Assembly (NCBI GenBank): GCA_025677825.1
Contig: JAIXMO010000008.1
Location: forward strand, 682,001 to 746,000
DNA: 64,000 nt
Source of the DNA: Helicostylum pulchrum
Lineage: Eukaryota; Mucoromycota; Mucoromycetes; Mucorales; Mucoraceae
Reading direction: 5' to 3'
Made by a program: the position numbers and the translations under genes. The notes below the pieces were generated by a model that had not been told where the DNA came from, made no database searches, and worked only from the letters and a program-made list of their open reading frames with translations. Below, piece by piece: positions 1 to 11,661 of this stretch (within the stretch, counting starts at the first letter, position 1; every line of letters starts with the position of its first letter).

Positions 1-1507
1 GTCTATAAAAAAAAACATTGTATACTTTTCAATCCGCTAGTATCATATTTCATGACGCTGAATAACTGTATATATTTAGTCAATTTATAAGGACAACGCG
101 TGCGCTTTATTTGTATTTGAGTCATGTTTGTATAATATAACAAATTAGTTGTAGGTAAAAAGCCTTGGCTGTTACATTTTTGTATTTATACCTTATTTAC
201 ATGGTAAAGAAGAGGCTGATCACAATTATAGTTTAATTGTTTATTTATTTTTCCAAATAAGAAACCCCCTTTAATTATAAAAAAGAAAAAGTTGTTTCTC
301 TCTTTTAAAACTGATAAATTGTGAAATGCATAAGATCCTTGTAATCAATACAGTTGCTTTACTCCAGAGGTATACTTCATGCTTATCTTTCTTCTTTAAG
401 GGAGGAAATATATATGGCAGGTTCCTATGCAGACGGATTTCGATTAAAAAGGGTTTTGACGGAAAGGGACAATTGTGTATATTTAATCATGACAGATTAA
501 ACCGAAAACGTAATTCTGATCAGTGATAACTATACTAAACAGTTTTTTTTCTTCTTGAATTCATATTTATTTTGACTACTTATCCCGTAATAACTGTCTG
601 TTTGATTCAATGGCGTTCAATAGATTATGTACGTGCAAATTGTTTTTTTTTTTTTGCCTTTTTTATAATATATTACATAAAGGGATACATGACTTGATTG
701 TCACGCTATTTAAAAAACCGATTTGAATTGCAAGCGTTGGACCAGTTTCCATAAAGTAGGTTGCTTACGAAAAGTAAGCCATTTTAATCATTGTCCTTTT
801 TTAACTTAACAAACACTTGTTGGCTTGTTATTTGGTCTGCCGCAATCTCTACCGGAAATGATGGTGATCCAATGTGATGATTTGACAGAGTTATTGAACT
901 AAACCAACTTTACCCTTTTTGTTTCAACCTTGTTTTTTTTTGGGTCTGTACCACATGTGGTACTTACTTGTGGTAGGTCCAATTATCAAAAAATGTCAAT
1001 AATGAATACAAAAGTCTAGATATACCTATAATGTGAAACGTAACAACAGTAAGATTAGTAAAATAAGTCTTGCTGCCGAAAAATAAAATAAAAATATAAC
1101 GAACAAAAGAGGGGGAAGATCATCAGATTTCGGGGTCTACAAGGAATAAAGGGGAGGGGGGATAAAGTCCAGAAGAATCGGTTGGTTTTGCTGTAAAAAA
1201 AAAAGTTTTATCGGAAAGTTTTTTATTGCTGTCGAAAAGCAGGCAGTAACATTAACTCAAAACCTTTTATATCCAATCATTTAACAATTTTAACCAATCA
1301 AAGTTTTTTATCAATAAATAAATAACACAGTGTAACCTTTAAATCAACACGCCTTTCTCTCTTTGCTTTTTTTTTTTTTTCCCTTTTTCAAATTTTTTCA
1401 CCTATTTTACCTTTTTTTTTTTTTTTATATATAAAACTTGAAAATAAAAAAAAGCAAAGTGAGAAACAAAAAGAAAAATAAAAAAAAAAACTGCAACTAA
1501 TTTTGTT
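1..1507. other. Intergenic DNA upstream of the histidine kinase
   Basis: No open frame here looks like a gene: the longest is 66 codons with no family resemblance and no splice-compatible continuation. The stretch is AT-rich with poly-T and poly-A runs. Bases 1370-1500 carry long T tracts, a TATATATAA-like sequence near 1425 and then an A-rich leader before the ATG at 1508, which is typical of the promoter and 5' leader of the downstream gene. A 16-base perfect palindrome lies at 948-963 and is listed separately. Confidence 0.6.
948..963. promoter_or_regulatory. Perfect 16-base palindrome with E-box-like core
   Basis: GTACCACATGTGGTAC reads the same on both strands. The core CACATGTG is an E-box type (CANNTG) sequence, the class bound by bHLH dimers. 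A partial second copy, ACTTGTGGTA, follows directly at about 966. It lies about 545 bases upstream of the histidine kinase start. A regulatory role is inferred only from symmetry and position. Confidence 0.35.
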
Positions 1508-4500
1508 ATGAAGCGTTCTACAACTGGCGACTTTTCAACGAATAAAAAACTGTGTCTATCTTCTTCACCCGATAATAACAATAATAATATAACCAGTAAA
1601 ATGACAAGTACCATGGAACACTTGAAGGACATGATATTAAACCTAGATAAAGGAGATTTAGACTACTGTATTACACAACCTATACCAAACGGTGACGATC
1701 AAGATGTAACTATATTACTACACAAAGCTTTGAGAAGCATAGCAAACCGCCAACTAAAATTAGAGACTGAAAACAAGAGGTATCGAATAGCTATCAAGCA
1801 ACAACATCATTTATTAACGCACGATAAAGAGGAAGACAAGCAACCCCTTGTAAATATAAATAAAAGTATTGGAACTCCTGAGGATTGCATTACATCTTTT
1901 CGTGAATCTCCAATGCTGGAAAAATTACAATTAACTTCGTCTGGTAATAAACGTAATATATTACCACTTTTTACTTTTTTTATTTTTTTTATTTTTATTT
2001 TTATTTTATTTTTTATTTTTATACAGTGTACATATAAAGAAAAAGTACATATCCTTATATCATTCTCTTTTTCTTTAAAAAAATTCAAACTGTAGAATCT
2101 TGCTCAGAAATTACTGAACCTGTCTGTCAAGACTGTGTTGCTCAAGCTGTTCAAGTTGCTTTAGCTGTCCATAGTGGAAAGTTGGACCAACGTATCACCT
2201 GTAACCATCATCTCTTAACCGAGAATGCTCCTACCAATTCTTTAAAATATGCCGTTAATTCTATGGCAGACCAATTACAACGGATAACGAATAATGTGCT
2301 AAAAGTAGCTCATGAAACTGCTGTTGATGGTAAATTAGGTGTACAGGCTGAGTGTGATGATAATATGGATGGTGTTTGGCGTGATTTTATTTTAAATTTA
2401 AATAGTATGACTAGAAATCATTTGGAACAAGTAAGAGATATTGCCGATGTATCTGCTGCTATTGCAAAAGGTGATCTCAGTAAGGCTATGACTGTACCTG
2501 TCTATGGAGAAACACTTGTACTTAAAAATACTTTCAACACAATGGGTACTATACATATATTTACAATATATTCTTGCATACATATTTATTTTTTTTATAT
2601 GTAATACATATTTATATATAGTTAATCACTTGAATTTGTTCGCTTCTGAAGTCACTCGTGTGGCTCACGAGGTTGGAACTGAAGGAAAGTTGGGTGCTCA
2701 AGCAAAGGTAGCTGGTGTAGACGGAATATGGAAAGAATTAACTGATAATGTCAACACAATGGCTACCAATTTAACAGACCAAGTAAGAGATATCGCTCAT
2801 GTTTCCAAAGCTGTTGCTCGTGGTGATTTATCAAAGAAAGTAAAGGTTGAAGTAAAAGGTGAAATGCTTGATTTAAAGAACACAATTAATACCATGGTCG
2901 ATCAGGTAAACTTGTGTTACATACGCATGCACACATTAATTACATGTGGTAACCTTTTTGTTTTTTTTTTGGTAGTTATCTACATTCGCTGTTGAAGTAA
3001 CGAGGGTATCTCTTGAAGTAGGCACAGAAGGAAAACTCGGCGGTCAAGCCATTGTAAAAGACGTAGGCGGTACATGGAAAGACCTGACAGATAATGTCAA
3101 CATGATGGCCAAGAAAATAACGAGTCAAGTACGAGACATTGCAGCTGTTGCAAAAGCAGTAGCCGAAGGTGATTTAACAAAGAAAGTCAAAGCCAATGCA
3201 CAAGGCGAAGTGCTCGAGTTAAAAAACACCATGAATCGAATGGTCGATCAGCTCACTAATTTCTCTGCTGAGGTACGGCGTGTCTCGCTAGAAGTAGGTA
3301 CAGAAGGTAAATTAGGTGGTCAGGCCGTAGTGCAAGACGTTGCTGGTACCTGGTTTGAACTGACAAGTAACGTCAATACCATGGCGTCTAATCTAACCAC
3401 GCAAGTAAGGTCTATTGCCGTCGTTACAAAAGCCGTAGCCAACGGCGATCTGTCAAAAAAGATTGAAGTTGAGTCTGGCGGTGAAATTTCAGAGCTGAAA
3501 AACATTGTCAATGACATGGTGGATCAATTGCGTGTGTTTGCGTCGGAGGTTACCCGTGTTGCCCGAGAGGTAGGCACGGAAGGTAAATTAGGCGGTGAAG
3601 CTATTGTTCCCAAAGTTAGCGGTACCTGGAAAGATCTAACTGACAACGTAAACACCATGGCTGCTAATTTGACAACCCAAGTACGGTCCATTGCTCAAGT
3701 CACGAAAGCAGTAGCAAAAGGTGATCTGTCTAAAAAGATTGATGTTGAAACACGCGGTGAAATTCTAGACTTGAAAAATACCGTCAATAGTATGGTGGAT
3801 CAACTCAATGTCTTTGCATCTGAAGTCACGCGTGTCGCAAAAGAAGTAGGCACTGAAGGTAAATTAGGTGGCCAGGCCCAGGTTCCGAATGTCGATGGTA
3901 CCTGGATGGACCTAACAGATAACGTCAACCAAATGGCTGCTAATCTAACCAGCCAAGTACGTTCCATTGCAGAGGTGACAAAAGCGGTCGCACTAGGCGA
4001 TCTTTCGAAAAAGATTGAGGTAGAATCTGGCGGAGAAATCTTGGAACTAAAGAATATCGTCAATGATATGGTTGATCAGCTACGTGTGTTTGCATCCGAA
4101 GTAACCCGTGTCTCCAAAGAAGTAGGTACCGAAGGAAAACTGGGCGGTCAAGCCGTCGTACAAGGTGTGGCGGGCACATGGCACGAACTAACCGACAATG
4201 TCAATATTATGGCCGCTAACCTCACCAACCAAGTCCGGTCAATTGCTGAAGTCACTAAAGCAGTTGCACTTGGTGATCTATCTAAAAAGATTGAAGTAGA
4301 ATCAGGTGGTGAAATACTGGAACTAAAAAACATTGTTAATAATATGGTGGATCAACTCAACGTGTTTGCTTCAGAGGTGACCCGTGTTGCTAAAGAAGTA
4401 GGTACGGAAGGCCTGTTAGGCGGCCAGGCTGTGGTACCAAATGTCGGTGGTACTTGGATGCATCTCACTGACAATGTGAACCATATGGCTGCAAATCTCA

Positions 4501-7500
4501 CAAATCAAGTGCGATCAATCGCCGAAGTAACAAAAGCCGTGGCCAATGGTGATATGAGTAAAAAGATCGAAGTTGAATCTGGCGGTGAAATTCTCGAGCT
4601 AAAGGATACTGTCAATAATATGGTCGATCAACTACGAATTTTCGCATCGGAAGTCACACGTGTATCGAAAGAAGTAGGCACCGAAGGTAAACTAGGTGGC
4701 CAGGCCGTTGTCAAAGGTGTGGCAGGTACTTGGAAAGATCTAACCGATAACGTCAATATGATGGCAGCTAATTTGACAACCCAAGTTCGGTCCATTGCTG
4801 AGGTAACGGAAGCGGTGGCGCTGGGTGATCTATCTAAAAAAATCGAAGTCGAATCGGGTGGAGAGATTCTAGAGCTAAAAAATATTGTCAATAGTATGGT
4901 GGATCAATTACGTATATTTGCTTCTGAAGTCACGCGTGTTTCGAAAGAAGTTGGTACAGAAGGAAAACTTGGTGGCCAAGCTGTTGTTCAGGACGTAGCC
5001 GGTACTTGGTTTGAGCTGACGAGTAATGTCAACATTATGGCAGCCAATCTTACTAACCAAGTACGTTCTATTGCCGAGGTTACTAAAGCTGTAGCTCTTG
5101 GTGATCTATCTAAAAAGATTGAAGTTGAATCCGGCGGAGAAATATTAGAGCTGAAAAATATTGTTAATGATATGGTCGATCAACTTCGTGTATTTGCTTC
5201 CGAAGTTACGCGTGTTGCCAAAGAAGTAGGTACTGAAGGTAAACTTGGTGGTCAGGCTCTTGTTCCCAATGTGGATGGTACCTGGATGGACCTGACAGAT
5301 AACGTAAACCAGATGGCTGCTAATCTTACTTCGCAAGTGCGTTCTATTGCAGAGGTAACAAAAGCTGTTGCTCTTGGTGATCTTTCTAAAAAGATTGAAG
5401 TTGAATCCGGCGGTGAAATCCTCGAGCTGAAGAATATCGTGAATAGCATGGTAGATCAATTGAATGTATTTGCATCCGAAGTTACGCGTGTTGCGAAGGA
5501 AGTAGGTACTGAAGGTAAACTTGGTGGTCAGGCTCTTGTTCCCAATGTAGACGGTACCTGGATGGATCTGACAGACAATGTCAACCAAATGGCTGCTAAT
5601 CTTACGTCTCAAGTACGCTCTATTGCTGAAGTCACTAAAGCTGTTGCACTTGGCGATCTTTCTAAAAAAATTGAGGTTGAATCAGGTGGTGAAATCTTGG
5701 AGCTGAAGAATATTGTCAATAGTATGGTAGATCAATTGAATGTGTTTGCTTCTGAAGTTACCCGTGTGGCGAAAGAAGTAGGCACAGAAGGTAAATTAGG
5801 CGGACAGGCTGTAGTACCTAATGTTGATGGTACTTGGATGGATCTTACAGACAACGTCAACCAAATGGCAGCTAATCTTACGTCTCAAGTCCGGTCTATT
5901 GCTGAAGTCACTAAAGCTGTTGCACTTGGCGATTTATCTAAAAAGATCGAAGTCGAGTCCGGCGGTGAAATCTTGGAGCTGAAGAATATTGTCAATAGTA
6001 TGGTAGATCAATTGAATGTGTTTGCTTCTGAAGTTACCCGTGTGGCGAAAGAAGTAGGCACAGAAGGTAAACTCGGTGGTCAGGCCGTAGTGCCCAACGT
6101 TGGCGGTACCTGGATGGATCTGACAGATAACGTAAACCAGATGGCTGCTAATCTTACTTCGCAAGTGCGTTCTATTGCAGAGGTAACAAAAGCTGTTGCT
6201 CTTGGTGATCTTTCTAAAAAGATTGAAGTTGAATCCGGCGGTGAAATCCTTGAATTGAAGAATATTGTCAATAGCATGGTGGATCAGCTAAATGTGTTTG
6301 CTTCAGAAGTCACTCGTGTTGCGAAAGAAGTAGGTACTGAAGGTAAGCTCGGTGGTCAGGCTCTTGTCCCTAATGTGGATGGTACTTGGATGGACTTGAC
6401 CGATAATGTGAATCAAATGGCTGCCAATTTGACATCTCAAGTGCGTTCTATTGCAGAGGTAACAAAAGCTGTTGCGCTTGGTGATCTTTCTAAAAAGATT
6501 GAAGTTGAGTCTGGTGGAGAAATATTAGAGCTGAAGAATATTGTCAATAGCATGGTGGATCAACTCAATGTGTTTGCTTCTGAAGTTACGCGTGTTGCGA
6601 AAGAAGTAGGTACTGAAGGTAAACTTGGTGGTCAGGCTCTTGTTCCCAATGTGGATGGTACCTGGATGGATCTGACAGACAATGTCAACCAAATGGCTGC
6701 TAATTTGACCAACCAAGTGCGTTCCATTGCCGAAGTTACGAAAGCAGTTGCACTAGGCGATCTTTCTAAAAAGATTGAGGTTGAATCAGGTGGTGAAATA
6801 TTGGAGCTGAAGAATATCGTGAATAGCATGGTGGATCAATTGAATGTATTCGCGTCTGAAGTCACTCGTGTTGCCAAAGAAGTAGGTACAGAAGGTAAAT
6901 TAGGCGGACAGGCTGTAGTACCTAATGTTGATGGTACCTGGATGGATCTTACAGACAACGTCAACCAAATGGCAGCCAATCTTACGTCTCAAGTACGCTC
7001 TATTGCAGAGGTAACAAAAGCTGTTGCGCTTGGTGATCTTTCTAAAAAGATTGAAGTTGAGTCTGGTGGAGAAATATTAGAGCTGAAGAATATTGTCAAT
7101 AGCATGGTGGATCAACTCAATGTGTTTGCTTCTGAAGTTACGCGTGTTGCGAAAGAAGTAGGTACAGAAGGTAAGCTTGGTGGTCAAGCATCGGTTCCTA
7201 ATATTGACGGTACTTGGATGTATTTGACGGATAATGTCAATCAAATGGCAGCCAATCTTACGGACCAAGTACGTTCAATTGCTGAAGTTACTAAAGCTGT
7301 TGCTCTCGGTGATTTATCTAAAAAGATTGAAGTTGAATCAGGTGGAGAAATTTTGGAGTTGAAGAATATTGTTAATGATATGGTAGATCAGCTTCGTGTA
7401 TTCGCTTCAGAGGTTACGCGTGTTGCAAAAGAAGTAGGTACCGAAGGTAAGCTCGGTGGTCAAGCCGTTGTTAAAGGAGTTGCTGGTACTTGGAATGAAT

Positions 7501-9985
7501 TGACAGATAATGTTAATATTATGGCGGCCAATTTAACTACTCAAGTAAGATCAATTGCAGAAGTAACAAAGGCTGTTGCTAGTGGTGATATGAGTAAAAA
7601 GATTCATGTCGAAACTCGAGGTGAAATTCTAGAACTTAAGATTACGGTTAATAGTATGGTAGATCAATTGAGAGTGTTTGCTTCCGAAGTAACCCGTGTG
7701 GCTCGCGAAGTAGGTACGGAAGGTAAATTAGGTGGTCAAGCAACTATTGTTGGAGTTGATGGTACTTGGAAGGATTTAACTGATAACGTCAACTTGATGG
7801 CCAGTAATTTGACAGATCAATTACGTTCCATTGCTGCTGTTTGTAAAGCCGTAGCGCAAGGAGATTTATCCAAGAAGATTGAAGTGGAAGTACATGGTGA
7901 AATTGCCGAACTTAAAAATACGATTAATACCATGGTGGATCAATTGAGTTCATTTGCTTCTGAGGTCACACGTGTAGCTATGGAAGTAGGTACGGAAGGT
8001 AAACTTGGTGTTCAGGCTCAAGTAAAGGATATTGAAGGTTTATGGCGTGATATTACCAGCAATGTCAATACTATGGCTTCTAATCTTACCACACAAGTCC
8101 GTGCGTTTGCTCAAATTTCTGCTGCCGCTACTGAAAATGATTTTTCAAGATTGATTACAGTAGAAGCTTCTGGTGAAATGGATTCTCTTAAAACCAAGAT
8201 TAATCAAATGGTTAGTTCTTTACGTGATGCTATTCAAAAGAACAGACAAGCCAGAGAAGCAGCTGAATTAGCAAATAGATCTAAGAGTGAGTTTTTAGCT
8301 AATATGAGTCATGAAATCCGTACACCTATGAACGGTATTATCGGTATGACCTCGTTAACTTTAGAAACTGAATTGACTCGTCAACAAAGAGAAAACCTGA
8401 TGATTGTTTCCAGTCTTGCTAATAGTCTTTTGAGTATTATTGATGATATCTTGGATATTTCTAAAATTGAAGCAGGTCGTATGACAATTGAATCCATTCC
8501 TTTCTCTCTTCGTTCCGCTATATTTAGTGTACTCAAGACTTTGGCTGTTAAAGCAAATCAAAAGAAACTGGATTTGATTTATAATGTGGATAGTGCTATT
8601 CCGGATCAGTTGATTGGTGACCCTCTTCGTTTGAGACAGGTTATTACTAACTTGATTGGTAATGCTGTCAAATTTACTACCACTGGTGAAGTCGCTTTAG
8701 AAACTAAGGTTGTCGGTATTTCAGGCGATGATGTTATTGTAAAGCTTTGTGTACGTGATACCGGTATCGGAATTCAAGAAGATAAGCTTAATGTTATTTT
8801 CGACACATTTTGTCAAGCTGATGGATCAACTACGTAAGTAACTACTCTTTTTTTTTTCTTTAACATAGTTATTCATTGCTAATTTTCTTTTTTTTTTCTT
8901 TTAAAAGTCGTGAATACGGAGGAACTGGTCTTGGCTTATCTATTTCTAGACATTTGGTTCAACTTATGGGCGGTGATCTTTGGGTAGATTCCAAGTATGG
9001 TCGTGGATCACAATTCTACTTTACACTTAATTTCAAGAGATATCCCATGGAAAAACAAGACGCATTAGAAAAGATGAAACGATTCAAAAACAGAAATATT
9101 TTATTCCTGGACAAGTCTGGTGGTCAAGTTGAAGTGGAAGCAAAGATTAGAGAACTTGGTTTGAATCCCTTCAGAGTTAGCACCATTGCTGAAATCGTCA
9201 ATATGACTAATATCAGTACTTCTGAACAAACAAAGGTTAGCAAACAACCTCCCATTTTTGATACCGTTATTGTTGATAACATGGCTTATGCCGAGAAAAT
9301 ACGCGAAGCTGTTCATTTACGTTATACGCCTATTATTTTGATCGCTCCGGAGATTCATCGTTTGAACATGAAGTTGTGTATTGATTTGGGTATCACTGGA
9401 TATATAAACTCGCCAGTCAGTTTATCCGATCTTGCACATACTCTTTTACCTGCATTAGAGAGTCATTCGTCATTACCTAGTGATTCTGTTATTCCTGTCC
9501 CTCTCGAAATTTTGTTGGCTGAAGACAATATTGTCAATCAGAAATTGGCTGTGCGTATTCTCGAAAAGTTTGGTCACAAGGTAGAGATTGTATCCAACGG
9601 TAAACTTGCCGTTGAAGCGTTTGAAAGACGCACTTTTGATTTAATTTTGATGGATGTACAAATGCCTATTATGGGCGGTTTTGAAGCAACTCAAAAGATT
9701 CGCGAAATAGAACGTAATTCTGAAACTGGAACTCATGTTCCCATTATTGCATTAACTGCTCACGCTATGATTGGTGATCGTGAAAAGTGTTTACAATCTG
9801 GAATGGTAAGTAAACAATACAGTAAAAAAGACAAATGTTTATTCTAATATATTTATATAAAAATAAAATAGGATGAATATGTAACTAAGCCTTTAAGATT
9901 CCCTGAATTAATTGCTGCTATCAAGAAGTTTGCCCCTCAATCTGCTCATGCTATGCTTATGAATAAGCCTAACAAAAGACGCTAG
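1508..9985 (+). CDS. Group III hybrid histidine kinase with about 21 HAMP units
   Basis: This is a Nik1/Os-1/DRK1-type cytosolic osmosensing hybrid kinase, which in fungi acts upstream of the HOG MAP-kinase pathway and is linked to phenylpyrrole and dicarboximide sensitivity. Six exons fit in phase: 1508-1943, 2096-2545, 2622-2905, 2976-8833, 8908-9805 and 9872-9985, giving 2,679 residues. Residues about 220-2130 are tandem 92-residue HAMP/linker units, each carrying [21 protein letters not shown] and [10 protein letters not shown]. The kinase core follows: H-box [15 protein letters not shown] (His about 2169), N-box [17 protein letters not shown]1 RDTGIGI and G2 GGTGLGLS. The C-terminal receiver carries LLAEDN, phospho-acceptor LILMDVQMP (Asp about 2592) and YVTKPL. 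No transmembrane segment is seen. Known relatives have about 5-7 HAMP units, so the protein is roughly twice the usual length. The short first HAMP-like stretch in exons 1-2 is degenerate. Confidence 0.95.
2330..8230 (+). repeat. Coding tandem repeat, 276-base period, about 21 copies
   Basis: The HAMP array is a tandem repeat at DNA level. From the first GKLG motif (about 2330) to the last (about 7997), after subtracting two introns, is 20 periods of 276 bases. Copies at either end have diverged. Those from about 5200 to 7150 share long identical stretches: copies starting near 5225 and 6605 match over many tens of bases, as do those near 5320 and 6148. That pattern points to recent unequal crossing-over or gene conversion in the middle of the array. 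Units 1-2 are separated by introns; the rest lie in one 5.86 kb exon. Confidence 0.9.
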
Positions 9986-10126
9986 AGTCTACGTATATTT
10001 AATATATTTATATTTTGATCTGGTTATCAAAATAAATTAATAAAATAATTATTATTGAACCATGTTTTCAAAAGTTTCTATCTAGTAGTAGTAATCCGCA
10101 ATTGATAGGATAGGGGAAAATATAAT

Positions 10127-11661
10127 TTATTTTATATTATCAACGCGATCTCTATTATCGACGCTGTCTCTCAACATTTTTAAGTAAGCTCTTAGATCAT
10201 TCTTTTCTTTTATAGCAATTGCGTATTCCCTCGATAACTCGTCCTCTAATAATCCTATTTTTGTTACTAGGTTCGAATTCTCATATTGCAGTTTTTCAAC
10301 TGCCTCTGTCTCTTTCATTTTCTCTTGTTTTAGATTAGCCAGTCTTTGATATGCAAAGGTCTTCATTTGGATCATTCTATTTGTTGCATCAACTGCTGCT
10401 TTTTTAAAAAGTTGTCCTAGAAGCTGTAATTCTTGGTACGATCTATTTAGCTTTTTTTGTAATTCCTTTTTTGAAGTTACTTGTTAACAGAGCATGATTA
10501 TTCTTATTATTTATAGAAAAAAAACTGTACCATATTCTTTTCTTTTAATGAATCACTCTTGACTTTTTTTTCTAGTTGGGCTATCGAATTTTTTTAAATA
10601 AATTTTTTTTTTTTCTTTTTTTTTTTTTTACCAATATACGCCTCCCTAGCACTCTTTTCAACTAATATATCATTAATATAAATTTTCATTTCTTGAATGG
10701 TCTAGTATATTAACGTTAGTATATACTCGTATATTCATATATAGTACCTTGAATTACCACTTGAGATTCCTTATATTTTCTCTAAGTATGTACGGCATAT
10801 TATTAATTTTATCATTTCTCATGTATGTATATATTTACGTACCTCGTTATCAGCCATAGCCTCAATATCGCATACTCTTAGGACTACGTCGTTGGGTAAA
10901 GACTTTGATTTAATGCACTTCATTTTTGCAATAAAGTCTAATGCCATTAGAGTCTCAACTTTATGCATCTTTGGACACTCCTAAATAGAAAAGATGTCAG
11001 TCATAAATACTCTTCGTATCATATCTCTATTTACATTGAGGTAACCAAGTACAAGAAGTTTGCCGAACCCACATATAAATGGTATTAAAAGACTTGTCCA
11101 TACCTCGTTATTATACGTTGTATAGATATCGTACGTATTATTTGTGGATATTACCAAATCCACCAAGTATCCTATTCTTTATAGGTTTAGAGAGTTATAA
11201 AGTAGATGTAACAATGTACTTACTTATTCTTTGGAATGAGCTATATATCACAGCGCCTCTTTTGTTTTCTAAAGTTGGTGGTAAAAATCTTGGATGAAGT
11301 AAATCAAAGACATATAAGTACCCAGGTCGTTTCGTTAAAGCGTCTGTAAGTTTGATTTTTAGAACGTGAGGTAATTGTGTTCCACCACTTATATCTTTCC
11401 AAATATCCATTGGGGTATCTGTTTTTTTCATCCAAGTGTCTATACCTCTTTCAAGAACTGATTTATCTAATATAAAAAATGTTATAACGATAAGTAGCGA
11501 AGTGGGGGTTCTTTGAAAAAAGGATCTTACTGCTTCTCGGTACTTCTTTTCGCATATCGTAACAGTCGCGGTCAGTAACACAAAAGTAAATGTATTCGAT
11601 AGAGGTATTTGGTTTTATTTCTCTCTCGAGTTCTTCGAATATCCGTTTTTTTTCTTCCATG
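10127..11661 (-). CDS. Unidentified intron-rich gene with C-terminal coiled coil (5' end not resolved)
   Basis: I do not recognise the family. Exons on the minus strand join in phase at GT-AG sites: 11661-11531 (EEKKRIFEELEREIKPNTS...), 11466-11224 (...LPHVLKIKLTDALTKRPGY...), 11171-11104, 10980-10843 (ECPKMHKVETLMALDFIAKM...), 10701-10632 (TIQEMKIYINDILVEKSAR...), 10580 to about 10528, and a last exon of about 10460-10127 ending at TAA. The last junction is ambiguous. The C-terminal 150 residues are rich in E, K, L and Q with heptad-like spacing (LQKKLNRSYQELQLLGQLFK), indicating a coiled coil. No membrane segment is seen in these exons. More coding-looking blocks lie upstream, near 12330-12170 (VKAFVWTLPNPELLSE), 12010-11900 (RGWIVDKCIQDKD) and a possible signal-peptide exon at 12832-12773, but their phases do not join cleanly. 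Decay of the 5' half is possible. Confidence 0.55.

Noticed and set aside
326..526. 66-codon frame in the left intergenic region
   Set aside because: No family resemblance, no splice partners, typical chance frame in AT-rich DNA.
1402..1632. Minus-strand frame overlapping the histidine kinase start
   Set aside because: Hydrophobic low-complexity translation of poly-A/poly-T sequence; the plus strand has a clear ATG and in-phase exons.
3320..7268. Series of minus-strand open frames of 61-155 codons repeated every 276 bases
   Set aside because: They are shadows of the repetitive HAMP coding sequence read on the other strand; their repetition only reflects the repeat itself.
2330..8230. Regularly spaced repeats resembling a CRISPR-like array
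   Set aside because: The repeat is 276 bases, translates in frame into HAMP units and has no short repeat/unique spacer structure.
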